64,000 nt of DNA from Polyangiaceae bacterium (GTDB lineage: Bacteria > Myxococcota_A > Polyangia > Polyangiales > Polyangiaceae). The notes under the pieces are model-generated. The model did no database searches and was not told the DNA's origin. It was given only the letters and a program-made list of their open reading frames with translations. Positions 18,344 through 28,631 of this stretch are shown piece after piece. Each line of letters starts with the position of its first letter. Position 1 is the first letter of the stretch. The position numbers and the translations under genes were made by a program. The stretch is taken from assembly GCA_016719945.1 (NCBI GenBank), contig JADJYE010000010.1:124001-188000 (forward strand), in the 5' to 3' direction.

Positions 18344-18775
18344 TCACTTGACGACGGTCACCGTCACGTCGACGACGCCGTCCTTGATCATGCCGAGCTC
18401 CTCCGCCGCCCTGCGCGACAGGTCGATGATCCTCCCTTTGCCGGCGAACGGCCCGCGATCGTTGATGCGCACACGCACCGTCCTGCCGTCCGACCGCGTC
18501 ACGTCGACGACGGTGCCGAAGCGGAGCTTGCGGTGCGCCGCGGTCAGCTCGCGCGGGTCGTAGCGCTCACCGCTCGCCGTCTTGTTCCCGGCGAGGCTGT
18601 CCGCGTAATAGCTCGCGCGGCCGCGCTCGGTCTTCCCTGCCGCCGGCGCCGCCACGGGTGTCTGAGCGCCGCTGCGGGCAGGCGCGTCGGCGGCGCACCC
18701 CGCCGGGAGGAGGACGCCGAGCGCCACAACGAGGCCCAGCGCGCGGCGCACACATGCTACGAATCCGTGGCCCAT
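18344..18775 (-). CDS. rlpA: RlpA-like septal lytic transglycosylase, lipoprotein
   Basis: 143 aa from ATG 18775. A hydrophobic signal (LGLVVALGVLLPAGC) has its lipobox Cys near residue 25. The RlpA double-psi beta-barrel follows: GRASYYADSLAGNKTASGERYDP, LRFGTVVDVTR, RVRINDRGPF and RIIDLSRRAAEELGM, including the Asp of the NDRGPF motif. Family members cleave denuded glycan strands at the septum or act as outer-membrane structural lipoproteins. This copy lacks a C-terminal SPOR domain. Its ATG overlaps the gatB ATG on the other strand (CCATGG), so there is no intergenic space between the divergent genes. An alternative downstream GTG near 18760 would free a few bases. Confidence 0.85.
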   Translation of the reverse strand: MGHGFVACVRRALGLVVALGVLLPAGCAADAPARSGAQTPVAAPAAGKTERGRASYYADSLAGNKTASGERYDPRELTAAHRKLRFGTVVDVTRSDGRTVRVRINDRGPFAGKGRIIDLSRRAAEELGMIKDGVVDVTVTVVK

Positions 18776-20237
18776 GGCGGCATTGTACGGAGATTGGGAG
18801 GCCGTGATCGGCCTCGAGGTGCACGCCCAGCTCCTCACGCGCACGAAGCTCTTCTGCGCGTGTGAGCCGCGCTTCGGCGACCCGCCGAACACGCACACGT
18901 GCCCCGTTTGCCTCGGCCTGCCAGGCGCGCTGCCGGTGCTCAACGACGGCGCGGTTCGGCTCGCGGTGCGCGCGGCCCTCGCCCTCGGCTGCACCATCCA
19001 GCCCCGCAGCGTCTTCGCGCGCAAGAACTACTTCTACCCGGATCTGCCGAAGGGCTACCAGATCAGCCAATACGAGCTGCCCTTCGCGCTCGCCGGCGAG
19101 CTCGCGATCGAGGTCGACGGCGAGCGCCAGCGCCCGCGCATCCTGCGCATCCACATGGAGGAGGACGCCGGAAAGAACGTGCACCACGCGTCGTATTCGG
19201 TCGTCGATCTGAACCGCGCCGGCACGCCCCTGATCGAGATCGTCGGCGAGCCCGATCTGCGCAGCGGCGCCCAGGCGGCCGAGTACCTGCGGCGCCTGCG
19301 CGAGGTGCTGATGGCGGTCGGCGTCAACGACGGCAACCTCGAGCAGGGCAGCTTCCGCTGCGACGCCAACGTCTCGGTGCGCAAGCCCGGTGGGCCGCTC
19401 GGCGTGCGAGCCGAGCTGAAGAACATCAACTCGTTCCGCTTCGTCGAGGAGGCGATCGACGTGGAGGCGAAGCGCCAGATCGCCTTGTACGAGTCGGGCG
19501 GTCACATGGTGCAGCAGACCCGCGGCTACAACTCCGAGAAGAAGGAGACGTACCTGCTGCGCGAGAAGGAAGGGGACACCGGCTATCGCTACTTCCCGGA
19601 CCCGGATCTGCCCGCGCTGCACCTGTCCGCCGAGCTCGTGCAGGAGATCGCCCGAAGCCTCCCCGAGCTGCCCGATGCGCGGCGCGCCCGCTATGTCTCC
19701 GAGCTTGGCCTCACGCCGTACGCGGCCGGCGTGCTCACCGGCCACCCGAAGATCTCCGAGCTCTTCGAGCGCACGCTCGAGATCGTCGGGCGCGCCCCGG
19801 AGGCGCAGCGGGTCGAGGTCGTGAAGATCGCGAACTTCATCCAGGCCGAGGTCTTGGCGGGTGTGCGCACCGACGGGCTGGAGGCGACCTTGCCCATCGG
19901 TCCGCAGCAGCTGGCCGAGCTGCTCGAGCTGGTCCGCGCGGGCACCATCAGCGGCAAGCAGGCGAAGGAGGTCTTCGCGAAGACCGCCGGGACCGATCGC
20001 TCGCCCAAGGAGGTGGTCGGCTCCGAGGGGCTCGCGGTGATGAGCGACCCCGGGGAGCTCGAGCGCCTCGCGAAAGAGCTCGTCGCGTCGAGCCCGAAGC
20101 AGGCGACGCAATACCGCGCCGGCAAGACGAACCTCCTCGGCTTCTTCGTCGGCCAGATCATGAAGGCGACGAAGGGCAGCGCAGACCCTGCCCTGGTGAA
20201 CGACGTCCTGAAGCGCGTGCTCGCGGAGGGCGGGTGA
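18774..20237 (+). CDS. gatB: Aspartyl/glutamyl-tRNA amidotransferase subunit B
   Basis: 487 aa, the usual GatB length. The signature EAVIGLEVHAQLLTRTKLFC is at the N-terminus, followed by CPVCLGLPGALPVLN, KNYFYPDLPKGYQISQYE and the RCDANVSVR motif. The YqeY-like tail domain (residues ~340-480) ends GFFVGQIMKATKGSADPALVNDVL. GatB provides the kinase/transamidation site of the GatCAB complex, converting Glu-tRNAGln or Asp-tRNAAsn to the amide form. gatA and gatC are not in the window. The start ATG 18774 overlaps that of rlpA. The stop overlaps the start of the plsC-like gene by four bases (GTGA), so those two are coupled. Confidence 0.97.
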   Translation: MAALYGDWEAVIGLEVHAQLLTRTKLFCACEPRFGDPPNTHTCPVCLGLPGALPVLNDGAVRLAVRAALALGCTIQPRSVFARKNYFYPDLPKGYQISQYELPFALAGELAIEVDGERQRPRILRIHMEEDAGKNVHHASYSVVDLNRAGTPLIEIVGEPDLRSGAQAAEYLRRLREVLMAVGVNDGNLEQGSFRCDANVSVRKPGGPLGVRAELKNINSFRFVEEAIDVEAKRQIALYESGGHMVQQTRGYNSEKKETYLLREKEGDTGYRYFPDPDLPALHLSAELVQEIARSLPELPDARRARYVSELGLTPYAAGVLTGHPKISELFERTLEIVGRAPEAQRVEVVKIANFIQAEVLAGVRTDGLEATLPIGPQQLAELLELVRAGTISGKQAKEVFAKTAGTDRSPKEVVGSEGLAVMSDPGELERLAKELVASSPKQATQYRAGKTNLLGFFVGQIMKATKGSADPALVNDVLKRVLAEGG

Positions 20238-21031
20238 CCTTCTCGCCGATCTCGGACGCGCGCTTCGGGGCGCGCACAGCGGTCTTCGCGGCGTACACGT
20301 CGGGGACGCTGGCGCGCTTCGAGCTCGAGGTGCGCGCCAGGGGGCTGGGCCTCGAAGCCCAAGAGGGGCTGATCGCGAAGACGATGCGTCGCTACGGCCA
20401 CGACATGTCCCGGCTGTTCGGGCTGGCGATCGACGCCGAGGGGCTGGGGCCGCGCGGCTGGGCCGAGGGGCGTGACGCGACCGGCAGGGGGCGGGTGTTC
20501 GTGTCCAACCACCGCTCGGCCCTCGACATCCTCGCGACGCTCGCCGTCATCGAGGGCAAACACGTGAGCCGCGCGGATCTGGCACAGTGGCCTGTCGTCG
20601 GCCCCATCGCCCGCCGGGCCGGCATCCTGTTCGTGGAGCGCGAAGATCGCCGCAGCGCGGCCGAGGTCGTCAAGCAGATGATCGGCTACGTGGAGCGAGG
20701 CGTCTCGGTCATCATCTTCCCCGAAGGCACGACGTACCCCGGAGACGAGGTGAGGCCCTTCATGCCGGGCGCGTTCGCGGTGTCGCGGCGCACGGGCTGC
20801 GAGGTCGTGCCGCTCGGCATCGCGTACGGCGGCGAGGCGGTCTCGTTCGGAGACGAGTCCTTCCTCGAGCACATGCGCCGTGTGGCGGGGGCTCGGCGCA
20901 CGCGGGTCGCGATCACCGTGGGGGAGCCCTTCACCCCCCAGGGCGCGGACACCTCTACGCTGAGCCAGCGCGCGCAGGGCGTGGTGCAAGAGCTCGTGCA
21001 CCGGTCGCGGGCGCGCCTCTCCGCGGCGTGA
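20234..21031 (+). CDS. plsC: PlsC-type 1-acyl-glycerol-3-phosphate acyltransferase
   Basis: 265 aa from GTG 20234, overlapping the gatB stop by four bases. The acyltransferase motif I HxxxxD appears as NHRSALD (near residue 93), followed by GPIARRAGILFVERE (motif II) and FPEGTT (motif III). VVPLGIAYGG is motif IV-like. Such enzymes acylate lysophosphatidic acid in phospholipid synthesis at the inner membrane. It lacks a clear N-terminal membrane helix, so attachment is probably peripheral. Its 3' end overlaps the convergent GNAT gene by 77 bp. The exact acyl acceptor cannot be told from the sequence. Confidence 0.85.
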   Translation: MTFSPISDARFGARTAVFAAYTSGTLARFELEVRARGLGLEAQEGLIAKTMRRYGHDMSRLFGLAIDAEGLGPRGWAEGRDATGRGRVFVSNHRSALDILATLAVIEGKHVSRADLAQWPVVGPIARRAGILFVEREDRRSAAEVVKQMIGYVERGVSVIIFPEGTTYPGDEVRPFMPGAFAVSRRTGCEVVPLGIAYGGEAVSFGDESFLEHMRRVAGARRTRVAITVGEPFTPQGADTSTLSQRAQGVVQELVHRSRARLSAA

Positions 21032-21773
21032 TCTCGACGGCGATCACGGCCGGCGTCTGACCCGTGGGCGCGCGCTTGGCGGCGGCCTTCTTCACGGGCG
21101 CGCGCTTGGCGGCGGCCTTCTTCGCGGGGGCGGCCTTCGCTGCGTCGCTCTTCGCGGGGGCGGCCTTGGCTGCGGCCTTGAGCTTCGCGCCCTTCGCGGA
21201 GGCCGCGTCGCTCTCCTCGCGGTTGCCCTTGTTGAGCGCGCGCGCCGGGAGCAGCTCGCCTTCCTGAGGGATCTTCTGAGCGAGGAAGATCGCCGCGTCG
21301 AGGCGGAAGAAGTTGCGCTTGTGGTACCAGGTGAGCGCATCCTTGTTGTTCTGCGCGACCTCGAGCACGAGGTGCGTGCAGCCGTGGATGCGCCCGATGT
21401 GCTGCAGCTGCTCGAGCATGAAGCCGCCGACGCCGCGCCCTTGGTAGTGCGGGTGCACGGCGAGCTCGTCGACGAACAGCGGCCGCATGCCCCGCTTGTC
21501 GAAGTACCGAGGGTTCATCCAGTTGTCAGCGCCGACCGTGGAGTACGAGCACTCGGCGTAGCCAACGACCATCTTGCCGACCTCGAACAGCAGCTGGTCG
21601 GTGTCCTCCATGTCGTAGACTTCCATGAAGCGGCCCTTGGTCCGAGGCCGCTGGTACTCGAGCGTGTTCTTGTTCACGCTCCGGAAGACGAGCTTCAGAA
21701 ACTCCCAGGTCTTGTTGAGGTCTCTGCGGTGGATGCGGCGGACGGAGATGACCTCGCCCTTCTTGGCGGTCAC
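20955..21773 (-). CDS. GNAT acetyltransferase with a histone-H1-like basic tail
   Basis: 272 aa from GTG 21773, overlapping the upstream stop (GTGA). Residues ~1-165 form a GNAT domain: FVDELAVHPHYQGRGVGGFMLEQLQ carries the acetyl-CoA loop (Q/RxxGxG/A), followed by LVLEVAQNNKDALTWYHKRNFF. The remaining ~100 residues are a Lys/Ala/Pro tail with repeats such as KKAAAKRAP, typical of H1-like DNA-binding tails in myxobacteria and other delta-type bacteria. The last ~25 codons overlap the convergent plsC gene. The tail suggests binding to DNA or RNA, so the substrate may be a nucleoid or ribosomal protein (inference). Confidence 0.8.
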   Translation of the reverse strand: MTAKKGEVISVRRIHRRDLNKTWEFLKLVFRSVNKNTLEYQRPRTKGRFMEVYDMEDTDQLLFEVGKMVVGYAECSYSTVGADNWMNPRYFDKRGMRPLFVDELAVHPHYQGRGVGGFMLEQLQHIGRIHGCTHLVLEVAQNNKDALTWYHKRNFFRLDAAIFLAQKIPQEGELLPARALNKGNREESDAASAKGAKLKAAAKAAPAKSDAAKAAPAKKAAAKRAPVKKAAAKRAPTGQTPAVIAVEITPRRGAPATGARALAPRPARAGSA

Positions 21774-23035
21774 GTCCCCTTGACCTCGCGCTGGAAGCGC
21801 TCCCAGCCGCGCAGCGTCTCGCTCGAGAGCTCCTTCGCGACCTCGCGGATGGTGCCCTCGAGCTCGGCCGACATCGCGAGCGACTCCTTCGGAGGGCTCG
21901 GCCCGTCGGGCAGGGGCGAGCGATGGACGCTCGCCAGCGTCACCCCGGCCTCGAACACGAGATCGCGCAGGTCGGTCGGCATCAGCTTGCGGATCCGCGC
22001 CTCTTCGTAGTTCGTCAGCCACTCGTTGACCCAGAACTTCCCGTTGGGCAGCAGGGTGGGGCGCAGGAGCTTCTTGTCGCCCGCGGCCTGCTGCATCGCG
22101 GCGCGAGCCTCCGCGGCGCCGGCGGCGATCGCCTTGACGCAGGGGACGTCGGCGAGATTAGCGACCTCTTTGATCTCCACGACGACGTCGTCATCCTCCG
22201 CCTTGGAGGTCCCCTCGAGCACGGCGATGTATTTCCGAGTGAGCGCGGACCCGATCCCGATCTTGGTGCGCCCCAGCCGCTTGATATCGAAGAACTCAGG
22301 CGGGCGCTTCGGATCGTCCTTCGCGGCGAGGCTCGCGTACGTGGAGACCTCGGTCTTCACGAAGCTCGCCTCGGCGGCGTCGGCGGGATCGAGCTGGTTG
22401 TCGAGGTAGAGCAAGAACCCCTTCTTGTCGCTCGTGAACTTCTTGGTGAGCGTGGCGACGAAGGGCGGCGCCTCCTTCGCCAGCGACTTGCCAGCGAGGC
22501 CCTCGCGGTAGCCTCGGAACAGCTCGTCGAGCAGGTCCTTCTCGCGCGCGGGGTCGAGCCCCTGCGCTCGCGCCGCGAGGATCGTCGACGCGGCGAAGCG
22601 GGTGAGGTCGACGTACGTCGGCCCGACCGCGGCGTCGTCGAAGTCCGACAGGCCGCGACCGAGATCGCTCACGAAGTACTGCTCGATGTGCGCGTCGCCG
22701 TGCAGGCGGGCCTTCGGCGCCGACGCGTACAGCGCGTCGAAGCGCTTGCAGGTCGCCTTCGCGAACAGGCGCTGGGTGAAGCGGAAGTACGCGTGCGGCG
22801 ACTCCGCGATGCGGCCGGCGACCTCGGGGTGGGCCTTGAAGTCGAAGGACTCGGGGCGCACGTCGAGCTCGCCGAAGGGCGACACAGTGGCGGTGACCGC
22901 GGACGCGCTCACGAACGCGGGCTCCGGGGCGCGCGGCTCCGGCGCGGGCGCGTCCGATGGCGGCAGCCGCGCCGTCGAGCACGTCACGAAGGACGACATG
23001 CCCAGCGACGCGACGAGAGACAGCGAGGCCCGCAT
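21770..23035 (-). CDS. Exported DUF2252 family protein
   Basis: 421 aa from ATG 23035. The N-terminal ~22 residues resemble a signal peptide ending near TCSTA. The DUF2252 core follows: SPHAYFRFTQRLF, LHGDAHIEQYFV, LSDFDDAAVGPTYVDLTRFA, FFDIKRLGRTKIGIGSALTRKYIAVLEG and NEWLTNYEEARI. DUF2252 proteins have a kinase/phosphotransferase-like fold with HGDxH and DFD motifs at the catalytic positions. Their substrate is unknown. Export is unusual for an ATP-dependent fold. It is coupled to the GNAT gene downstream. Confidence 0.85.
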   Translation of the reverse strand: MRASLSLVASLGMSSFVTCSTARLPPSDAPAPEPRAPEPAFVSASAVTATVSPFGELDVRPESFDFKAHPEVAGRIAESPHAYFRFTQRLFAKATCKRFDALYASAPKARLHGDAHIEQYFVSDLGRGLSDFDDAAVGPTYVDLTRFAASTILAARAQGLDPAREKDLLDELFRGYREGLAGKSLAKEAPPFVATLTKKFTSDKKGFLLYLDNQLDPADAAEASFVKTEVSTYASLAAKDDPKRPPEFFDIKRLGRTKIGIGSALTRKYIAVLEGTSKAEDDDVVVEIKEVANLADVPCVKAIAAGAAEARAAMQQAAGDKKLLRPTLLPNGKFWVNEWLTNYEEARIRKLMPTDLRDLVFEAGVTLASVHRSPLPDGPSPPKESLAMSAELEGTIREVAKELSSETLRGWERFQREVKGT

Positions 23036-23122
23036 CGGGACCTATCTTAACCCGCCCTGACCCGCTCGTCGCGCTCAGGAACGCGAGGGCGTGACGCCAG
23101 GGGAAGCTCTCCCGGTCGCCGC

Positions 23123-23917
23123 TCAGCCGCTCGACTTGCGGCCGCGGGCCGGCAGCTCTTGCCGGCTCGCCATCATCGAGACCAGGAAATCCCGGTTCAT
23201 GCGGGCGATGAACTCGACGCTGATCTGCTTGGGGCACGCCGCCTCGCACTCGAGGTGGTTGGTGCAGTGACCGAAGCCCTCGGCGTCCATTTGGGCGACC
23301 ATGTTGCGGACTCGCTCTTGGCGCTCGGGCTGCCCTTGCGGAAGCAGGCCGAGGTGAGCCACCTTGGCTGCGACGAACAGGCTCGCCGACGCGTTGGGGC
23401 ATGCGGCCACGCACGCTCCGCAGCCGATGCACTGGGCGGCATCCATGGCCAGATCGGCCGCCTCTTTGGGGACGAGCTGGTCGTTGGCGTCGCGGGCAGA
23501 GCCCGTGCGCACGGACACGTACCCACCTGCTTGGATGATCCGGTCGAAGGCGCCGCGGTCGACGACCAGGTCGCGCAGCACGGGGAAGGCGTCCGCGCGC
23601 CAGGGTTCGATCACGATCTCGGCGCCGTCCTCGAACTGCCGCATGTGAAGCTGGCAGGTGGTCGTCGCCTGCTGCGGACCGTGGGGCTCGCCGTTGATGA
23701 CCAGCCCGCACATCCCGCAGATGCCCTCGCGGCAGTCGTGGTCGAAGTGGATCGGCTCCTCGCCCTTCGCGAGCAGACCTTCGTTCACGACGTCGAGCAT
23801 CTCGAGGAACGACATGTGCTCGGTGATGCCCTTCGCCTCGTAGCGTTCGAAGCGCCCGGCGTCGGACCGGTTCGTCTGGCGCCACACGTGGAGGGTCAAG
23901 TTCATCGTCTTCGACAT
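23123..23917 (-). CDS. sdhB: Succinate dehydrogenase / fumarate reductase iron-sulfur subunit
   Basis: 264 aa from ATG 23917, eleven bases after sdhA. Cys motifs for the 2Fe-2S cluster (CREGICGMCGLVING, then a later Cys in TTTCQLHM) lie in the first ~105 residues. Cys sets for the 4Fe-4S and 3Fe-4S clusters follow (CIGCGACVAACPNAS and CTNHLECEAACPKQI). It passes electrons between SdhA and the membrane subunit. The ferredoxin-like layout and three-gene operon (C-A-B) match the SdhCAB/FrdCAB class with a single cytochrome b subunit. Confidence 0.96.
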   Translation of the reverse strand: MSKTMNLTLHVWRQTNRSDAGRFERYEAKGITEHMSFLEMLDVVNEGLLAKGEEPIHFDHDCREGICGMCGLVINGEPHGPQQATTTCQLHMRQFEDGAEIVIEPWRADAFPVLRDLVVDRGAFDRIIQAGGYVSVRTGSARDANDQLVPKEAADLAMDAAQCIGCGACVAACPNASASLFVAAKVAHLGLLPQGQPERQERVRNMVAQMDAEGFGHCTNHLECEAACPKQISVEFIARMNRDFLVSMMASRQELPARGRKSSG

Positions 23918-23928
23918 TGGCTCACTCG

Positions 23929-25889
<1,961 letters not shown>

Positions 25890-25890
<1 letters not shown>

Positions 25891-26555
25891 CAGCGGATGA
25901 CTCCAGAGAGGACGGCGAGCGGCATGAGGATGTTTCCGCCTGCGACGCCGAGGCCGAGCGCCTGAGGGAGCATGCGCTTGACCGCCTCATAGCGCGGGTG
26001 GCTGAGGCCGAGCGTCTGCAGCAGGCTCCACGACCCGTGGTACAGGTGCAGCCCCAGGAAGATCTGCGCGGCGACGTAGATCGCCGCGACCCACGGCACC
26101 TTGAACCCGTTGACGAAGTTGCCGTACACGTCCGTCGCCGAGTGCGCGTACGCGCCCATGGCGACGCCGGGGAACGTGAAGTGCGCGAGGTGGAAGAGCA
26201 GGTACAGCGCGATCGCCGGGCCGCCGTAGCGCATCGTCAGGGCGGCCGGCGTCGTCGTCCGGTAGCGGCGGGCGCGGTAGCCGACGGGGCGGGCGCTCGC
26301 GGTCTCCGTGACCAGGGTGAGCGACGTGGCGACGTGGAGGATCACGCTCACGAGCAGCACCACCCGGGCGCCCCAGAGCAGCGGCGGCGTTCCTTTCAGC
26401 GTCGCCGCGTAGGCGTTGAACTTCTCCGGGCCGAGGAAGACCTGGAGGTTGCCGAGCATGTGGACGATCACGAACCCGTACAGGACGAGGCCCGTGACGG
26501 CGACGATCGCCTTCTTGCCGATGGTCGTGTCGTAGAGGCTGAGGGTCTTTTGCAT
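25890..26555 (-). CDS. sdhC: Succinate dehydrogenase cytochrome b subunit (b558 type)
   Basis: 221 aa from ATG 26555. Five hydrophobic segments are visible: AIVAVTGLVLYGFVIVHMLGN, LLWGARVVLLVSVILHVATSL, GGPAIALYLLFHLAHF, WVAAIYVAAQIFLGLHLYHG and LGLGVAGGNILMPLAVL. Their His residues (HMLGN, ILHVAT, FHLAHF, HLYHGSW) are candidate ligands of two haems b. It anchors SdhAB and reacts with quinone. A perfect 13-bp inverted repeat lies 22 bases upstream of the start and may regulate the operon. Confidence 0.93.
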
Positions 26556-26576
26556 CGGTCGGACGTGCGCTGAGGC

Positions 26577-26611
26577 CGTGAGGCGGTTTCTACTAAGAAA
26601 ACCGCCTCACG
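26577..26611 (-). promoter_or_regulatory. Perfect 13-bp inverted repeat upstream of sdhC
   Basis: Arms CGTGAGGCGGTTT (26577-26589) and AAACCGCCTCACG (26599-26611) flank a nine-base loop. It sits between the stop at 26651 and sdhC, 22 bases before the sdhC ATG. No T-run follows on either strand, so it is either a weak terminator for the upstream gene or an operator/leader hairpin for sdhCAB. Confidence 0.6.
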
Positions 26612-26650
26612 TCTCTAGGGCCGTATCCCCGGCCGGAAAGCCCGGGACGT

Positions 26651-28573
26651 TCAGCGCCGTCGCGGGTTGTCGGGTGCCTGGATGATCATGGTGCCGCCGC
26701 CGGTCTCGTCGTCGTCTGCGTCGGGGACGCGGTTCATCTCCATCGTCCCGTGGCGGCCCTGGGGCGGAGGCGGGGGCTGGATGGGCGCCGGCCGAGCGGG
26801 CGGCTGGGGCGCGGGGGCCACGACGGGCGGCATCGGCGGGGGTGGCGCGGGCATCGGTACGTTGGGGGGGCCGGTGCGGGCCGGCGCTCGCTGCATGGGG
26901 GGCTGGGCCGGCGGGGCTCCCTGCGCCGGATTCCCCCGCGCGAGCAGCTGCGCCGCGGCCTCCGGCGTGATGGCCATCGTCGAGCCGACCGAGTCCTCAT
27001 CGTTCGGATCGAACTGAGGCTGGGGGGCGCGCACGATCAGGTCGGGGCTCGACAGCCGCGCGGCGGGCATCGGCTGCGGCGGCATCGGCAGCGGCGGCAT
27101 CGGCTGCGGTGGCATCGGCTGCGGTGGCATCGGCTGCGGAGCGGGCATCGGCTGCGGAGCGGGCTGAGGCCCCGGCGGAGGTCGATGCGTCCCCTTTCCG
27201 GTGAGCGGCTGTTGCGGTGAGACGGCTGTCGGCGCCGCGGCGGCTGGAGGCGGCGGCGCCGGCGGCGGCGGACCGGGGAGCGGCCCGAGCGGCCCGCCGA
27301 AGGGCGGGGCGCCACCTCGCGCTTGCGCGATCATCTTCATCGCCGCCTCGGGGTCGATCGCCATCGTCGACCCTGCGGACGACGTCTCGGGGTCGTCGAG
27401 GTCGTAGACCGGCGCCTGGTCTTCGTGGAGCTTGGGGAGGCTCACGAGCGCCTGGCCGACCGGCATCGTCGGCGGGTCGGCCCCGAACCGGCGCGGCTCG
27501 GCCGCCGGAGGCTGGGGGCTCGGGGTTTGGCCGAGCGCCGGGATGCCCCAGGTCGTCTGCTCGTTGCTGGTCGATGGCAGCGGCATACGCGACGTCGCGG
27601 GCCCTGACGCGCCTTGCGGCGGACCCGCGGTTGGGCCCGCGTCGTTGAGCGCGTCGACCGTGGTGAGCACCCGCGACTGCGCCGCCGCGGCCTCGTTCGC
27701 GAAGGGCGTCGTGCCGCGCCAGATGACGTAGGCGCACTGGCGATCGCCGTCGATGATCAGCGTGTCGATCTTGAGCTCGATGGCCGTGCCTGCGGGGGGG
27801 GCGAGCGGCCCATAGAGCTGCGCCGTGGCCGTCAGCCCGGGCAGCTGCGAGCGCACCCGAGGACGGCCCTCCACGAGCCCCTCGAGCACGATGACCTCGT
27901 TGCCGCGCAGCCGCTCGACCTGCTGATCGTGGGGCGCGCCGAGGAAGAAGCCCCACGACAGGTCGTTGGGCATCTCGGGCCGAGCGCCCTCGAGGCGCCT
28001 CGGATCGCCGCGACCGACGAACCGGCTCCGCGCCGGCCACCCGCGTGAGATCGGCCCGAAGCCGGCCGGTGAGCTGGGCTCGGAGGGGCTGATGACGTTC
28101 GGCAGTCGCCTGGCGTCGACGCCGATGGGGTTCATGGCGCCGTCGCCGATCGCGCGCTCCCAGGTGATGGGCATACGCTGGAACGGCGCGGGCGGCGCGT
28201 TGGGCGCAGCTCGATCGCCCACGATCTGCAGCGGCTTCTCGAAGAACGTACCCTCGCCGTGGACGCCGAGCTTCACCGCCAGGTGGGGCACGGGCGACCG
28301 CGACCAGGCGTGACCGATGAAGGTCACCTCCGCGCGTGGCTTATACGGCGCGAGGTCCGAGTCATGGATCAGCGCGCGCCCTTGAGCGTCGAAGCGCTCG
28401 CTGACGACGATCTCCTCCGCGAGCACGAGCCGGCCGACCCCTTCATCGAGCGACACCTTCGCCTTGATCACGACGGTCAGGTTGACGCGGCCGACGTGGC
28501 GCCAAAGGACCGTCGCGACGCACGCGGGGCTGACGGTCTCGATCGCGACGGGCCAGGGCTGCTGCACGAGCAC
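26651..28573 (-). CDS. DUF2169 domain protein with a Pro/Met-rich repeat tail
   Basis: 640 aa from GTG 28573. The first ~300 residues carry DUF2169 features: VVIKAKVSLDEGVGRLVLAEE, LIHDSDLAPYKPRAEVTFIGHA, WSFFLG-type motif (LSWGFFLGAPHDQQVERLRGNE) and GLVEGRPRVRSQLPGL. DUF2169 proteins are often linked with type VI secretion or extracellular machines in Proteobacteria, but no such gene is nearby. The C-terminal half is low complexity, with short acidic patches ending SxxSTMAI (near residues 400 and 530), PQPMPP repeats around 27060-27170 and a final TGGGTMIIQ. It is probably cytoplasmic, with no signal peptide. Confidence 0.8.
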   Translation of the reverse strand: MLVQQPWPVAIETVSPACVATVLWRHVGRVNLTVVIKAKVSLDEGVGRLVLAEEIVVSERFDAQGRALIHDSDLAPYKPRAEVTFIGHAWSRSPVPHLAVKLGVHGEGTFFEKPLQIVGDRAAPNAPPAPFQRMPITWERAIGDGAMNPIGVDARRLPNVISPSEPSSPAGFGPISRGWPARSRFVGRGDPRRLEGARPEMPNDLSWGFFLGAPHDQQVERLRGNEVIVLEGLVEGRPRVRSQLPGLTATAQLYGPLAPPAGTAIELKIDTLIIDGDRQCAYVIWRGTTPFANEAAAAQSRVLTTVDALNDAGPTAGPPQGASGPATSRMPLPSTSNEQTTWGIPALGQTPSPQPPAAEPRRFGADPPTMPVGQALVSLPKLHEDQAPVYDLDDPETSSAGSTMAIDPEAAMKMIAQARGGAPPFGGPLGPLPGPPPPAPPPPAAAAPTAVSPQQPLTGKGTHRPPPGPQPAPQPMPAPQPMPPQPMPPQPMPPLPMPPQPMPAARLSSPDLIVRAPQPQFDPNDEDSVGSTMAITPEAAAQLLARGNPAQGAPPAQPPMQRAPARTGPPNVPMPAPPPPMPPVVAPAPQPPARPAPIQPPPPPQGRHGTMEMNRVPDADDDETGGGTMIIQAPDNPRRR

Positions 28574-28631
28574 GGCAGCGTATCCGTGGAGTTAGTCGAG
28601 CGGCAACGGCCGCGCCACGGGGGCGAGACGT

